From: JANXQG01 sp037147235
GTDB taxonomy: Bacteria; Planctomycetota; Planctomycetia; Pirellulales; Thermoguttaceae
Assembly (NCBI GenBank): GCA_037147235.1
Contig: JBAWVO010000293.1
Span: 1 to 8,087, forward strand
Direction: 5' to 3'
Length of the DNA stretch: 8,087 nt
Positions within the stretch are counted from its first letter, which is position 1, and each line of letters starts with the position of its first letter. Below are positions 6,938-8,087 of this stretch, piece after piece. Under the pieces are notes generated by a model. The model was given only the letters and a program-made list of their open reading frames with translations, had not been told where the DNA came from and did no database searches. Both the position numbers and the translations under genes were made by a program.

Positions 6938-7603
6938 TTACGGCCTGGTGTTGGAGGATCGCTGCAACATGCGTCGCAATACCTGGAGAAAGAAATAGCG
7001 GCGGCCCTGGTTCAGCATCGAACCGAATGTCAACCTCGTCTTGCCTTCCAGAGCCAGCATTCTGCCGGAGTTGCCCGGGCTCTGATAACTGGTCACGATC
7101 TCCTCGACGCGATTGACGTCATTCCATCGAAATCGCCTGCTCCATCCTATAGATCCGACGCCAGTAAATATCACACAATCGAAGCCATCGACACGGACCG
7201 TAACCTTGCCAATGACGACCATAAGCATGATGGAGCCGAAGAGCACTGTCCCAGCGACAAATGGGAGACCGAAGAGGGATCTGTAGAGGTCAAACTTGCC
7301 CTGGACGATTTGCGATCCGTAGATACCACCCAGAGAGAATCCTGACCACACGCACATGAAGGGTACCAGGAAGAATGCTATAGGATGCCGGGTAGTCCCG
7401 CCAAGTTCCCAACCGTTGGCTTCGATGCGAAACCAAGTCCCGCTCGGTGGCTCCGTCAGTTCGACATCGGTCTCATGTCCCTGAGCCACCAATTCGGATA
7501 GGGCAAATGCCTCATGGCATGTCGGGCACATTGCAACGTCCTTGGCGACATTGATTGAGTCTTGAGGGATCGCTTCTTTGCAATCGGGACATTCGACACG
7601 CAT
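6938..7603 (-). CDS. Zinc-ribbon, two-span membrane protein with PH-like C-terminal domain, function unknown
   Basis: A 221-aa protein from ATG 7603, with GAGG (7615-7612) eight bases upstream. A GTG 25 codons earlier is possible but would add a basic, low-value extension before the zinc ribbon. Residues 1-38 hold two knuckles, CPDC (5-8) and CPTC (26-29), typical of an MJ0042-like or general zinc-ribbon N-terminus. A short acidic linker and GTWFRIEANGWELGG follow. Two hydrophobic segments come next (about 73-95 and 110-132), joined by a Gly/Asp-containing loop. The C-terminal part (about 133-213) has alternating strands (KVTVRVDG, FRWNDVNRVEE, LALEGKTRLTFGSML) and an amphipathic end helix, as in bacterial PH-like domains. 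All of this suggests a cytosolic zinc ribbon and tail around a two-span membrane hairpin. Role unknown. It appears monocistronic, with no terminator clearly visible after the stop. Confidence 0.85.
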   Translation of the reverse strand: MRVECPDCKEAIPQDSINVAKDVAMCPTCHEAFALSELVAQGHETDVELTEPPSGTWFRIEANGWELGGTTRHPIAFFLVPFMCVWSGFSLGGIYGSQIVQGKFDLYRSLFGLPFVAGTVLFGSIMLMVVIGKVTVRVDGFDCVIFTGVGSIGWSRRFRWNDVNRVEEIVTSYQSPGNSGRMLALEGKTRLTFGSMLNQGRRYFFLQVLRRMLQRSSNTRP

Positions 7604-7611
7604 GGGGTACA

Positions 7612-7615
7612 CCTC
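7612..7615 (-). promoter_or_regulatory. Ribosome binding site GAGG supporting the ATG 7603 start
   Basis: The minus strand reads GAGGTGTACCCC before ATG 7603, an eight-base spacer. This favours the shorter protein beginning MRVECPDC over the GTG start at 7678. Confidence 0.55.
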
Positions 7616-7726
7616 GGTCACGGGAAGTCGATGGAACCGGAAGAAACTCAGACTGCCTTTTGCTTTTGTTTGCGGCACACGGCGGATAGCAGCACGGTTT
7701 CAAGGGTTTCCGTAAATATGAGCTAG

Positions 7727-8087
7727 AGCCGTTTCAGTGTCAAGGAGGCCATGAAAGCCCTCCCTCAGGCCAGGATCGAAGGCCGTGTTCGCTATCTTGG
7801 ACTTACGGGTCACCACGATCCGGCGATCTTGCTCACCGCGATGCAGGAATTCGACTTCAATACCGTGCTGATTCCCCTCAATGCGGCCGATATTCTCCGC
7901 CTGTCGTTCCGCGATACCGTACTGCTGGAAGCTGCCCGCCGTAACATGGGCATAATCGGCATGAAGAGCACGACCCAGGGCATCTTGCTGAAGAACGGCA
8001 CAGTGACGATGGCGGAAGGGATGAGAATGCCAGAAATGGGGTATCCCCTTGGCTGGCGTGACCACTATATGTTGTGGTCGTGCGGCT
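7727..8087 (+). pseudogene. Aldo/keto reductase C-terminal fragment, probably frameshifted, cut by window edge
   Basis: After a TAG at 7724-7726 the frame is open to the window end. It encodes a clear aldo/keto reductase segment: EGRVRYLGLTGHHDPAILL, then EFDFNTVLIPLNAADI, then AARRNMGIIGMK and GILLKNGTVTMAEG. These match strands 6-8 of the TIM barrel in NAD(P)H-dependent reductases. The N-terminal two thirds, with the catalytic Asp-Tyr-Lys-His set, are absent upstream. Past MAEGM (about 8021) the frame turns unlike the family. The +1 frame from 8034 reads KWGIPLAGVTTICCG, which resembles the expected next strand (SLPVxxxxVGC), suggesting a frameshift near 8022-8034. A second possible shift lies near 7745, where the -1 frame reads FQCQGG just before AMKALPQARIEG. 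An ATG at 7751 follows AGGAGG, but with only two bases between, so it is not a good start. An edge-truncated but functional gene is unlikely given the missing 5' part. Confidence 0.72.

Noticed and set aside
7700..8065. Minus-strand open frame of 121 codons at the right end
   Set aside because: The plus strand over the same bases carries unmistakable aldo/keto reductase sequence; the minus frame is its shadow.

Overview
The window looks like a piece of a planctomycete chromosome (Pirellulales-like). This is inferred from gene content, not from a marker gene. Almost every intact gene encodes an exported or membrane protein. Several have long Gly-, Pro-, Asn- or Thr/Lys/Glu-rich low-complexity stretches with Tyr-rich patches. 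Intergenic regions are long, base composition is moderately GC-rich by eye, and an HtrA-type protease with an enlarged PDZ region is present. No rRNA, tRNA, CRISPR array, insertion sequence or phage gene was recognised.

Layout. (1) 1-740, minus: the N-terminal 246 codons of a secreted low-complexity protein that runs off the left edge and ends, as far as visible, in six 18-bp repeats. (2) 741-1167: a divergent intergenic region. (3) 1168-2388, plus: a membrane-anchored or secreted HtrA/DegP-like serine protease with an intact His-Asp-Ser triad and one PDZ domain, starting at a GTG with a good ribosome binding site. (4) 2389-2529: a convergent gap with a two-part hairpin. (5) 5410-4475 and 4431-2530, minus: a likely two-gene operon with a 43-bp gap. 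It encodes an exported NTF2-like (SgcJ/EcaC-type) protein and a large exported Gly/Pro-rich TPR protein. Both end in a small C-terminal domain opening with the same Leu-Val-Gly-X-Trp signature.

(6) 5526-6937: about 1.4 kb with no convincing intact gene. It holds two short open segments that look like C-terminal gene remnants (5577-5768 and 6617-6838), an AT-rich inverted repeat, and otherwise nothing recognised. (7) 7603-6938, minus: a small protein with a CxxC...CxxC zinc ribbon, two membrane spans and a PH-like tail. (8) 7727-8087, plus: an aldo/keto reductase C-terminal fragment, probably a frameshifted pseudogene, cut by the right edge.

How the genes relate. The clearest functional unit is the NTF2-like/TPR pair, whose products should both act outside the cytoplasmic membrane. 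HtrA would act there too, on misfolded exported proteins, but no physical link between them is shown. The heptamer TAGAATA lies 35-109 bases upstream of the three well-supported transcription units on the left side and may be a shared -10 element. I did not find a clearly new multi-gene system. The most distinctive items are the shared C-terminal domains of the gene pair, the His/Cys-rich core of the TPR protein, the repeat-tailed secreted protein at the left edge, and the decayed 5.5-6.9 kb region.
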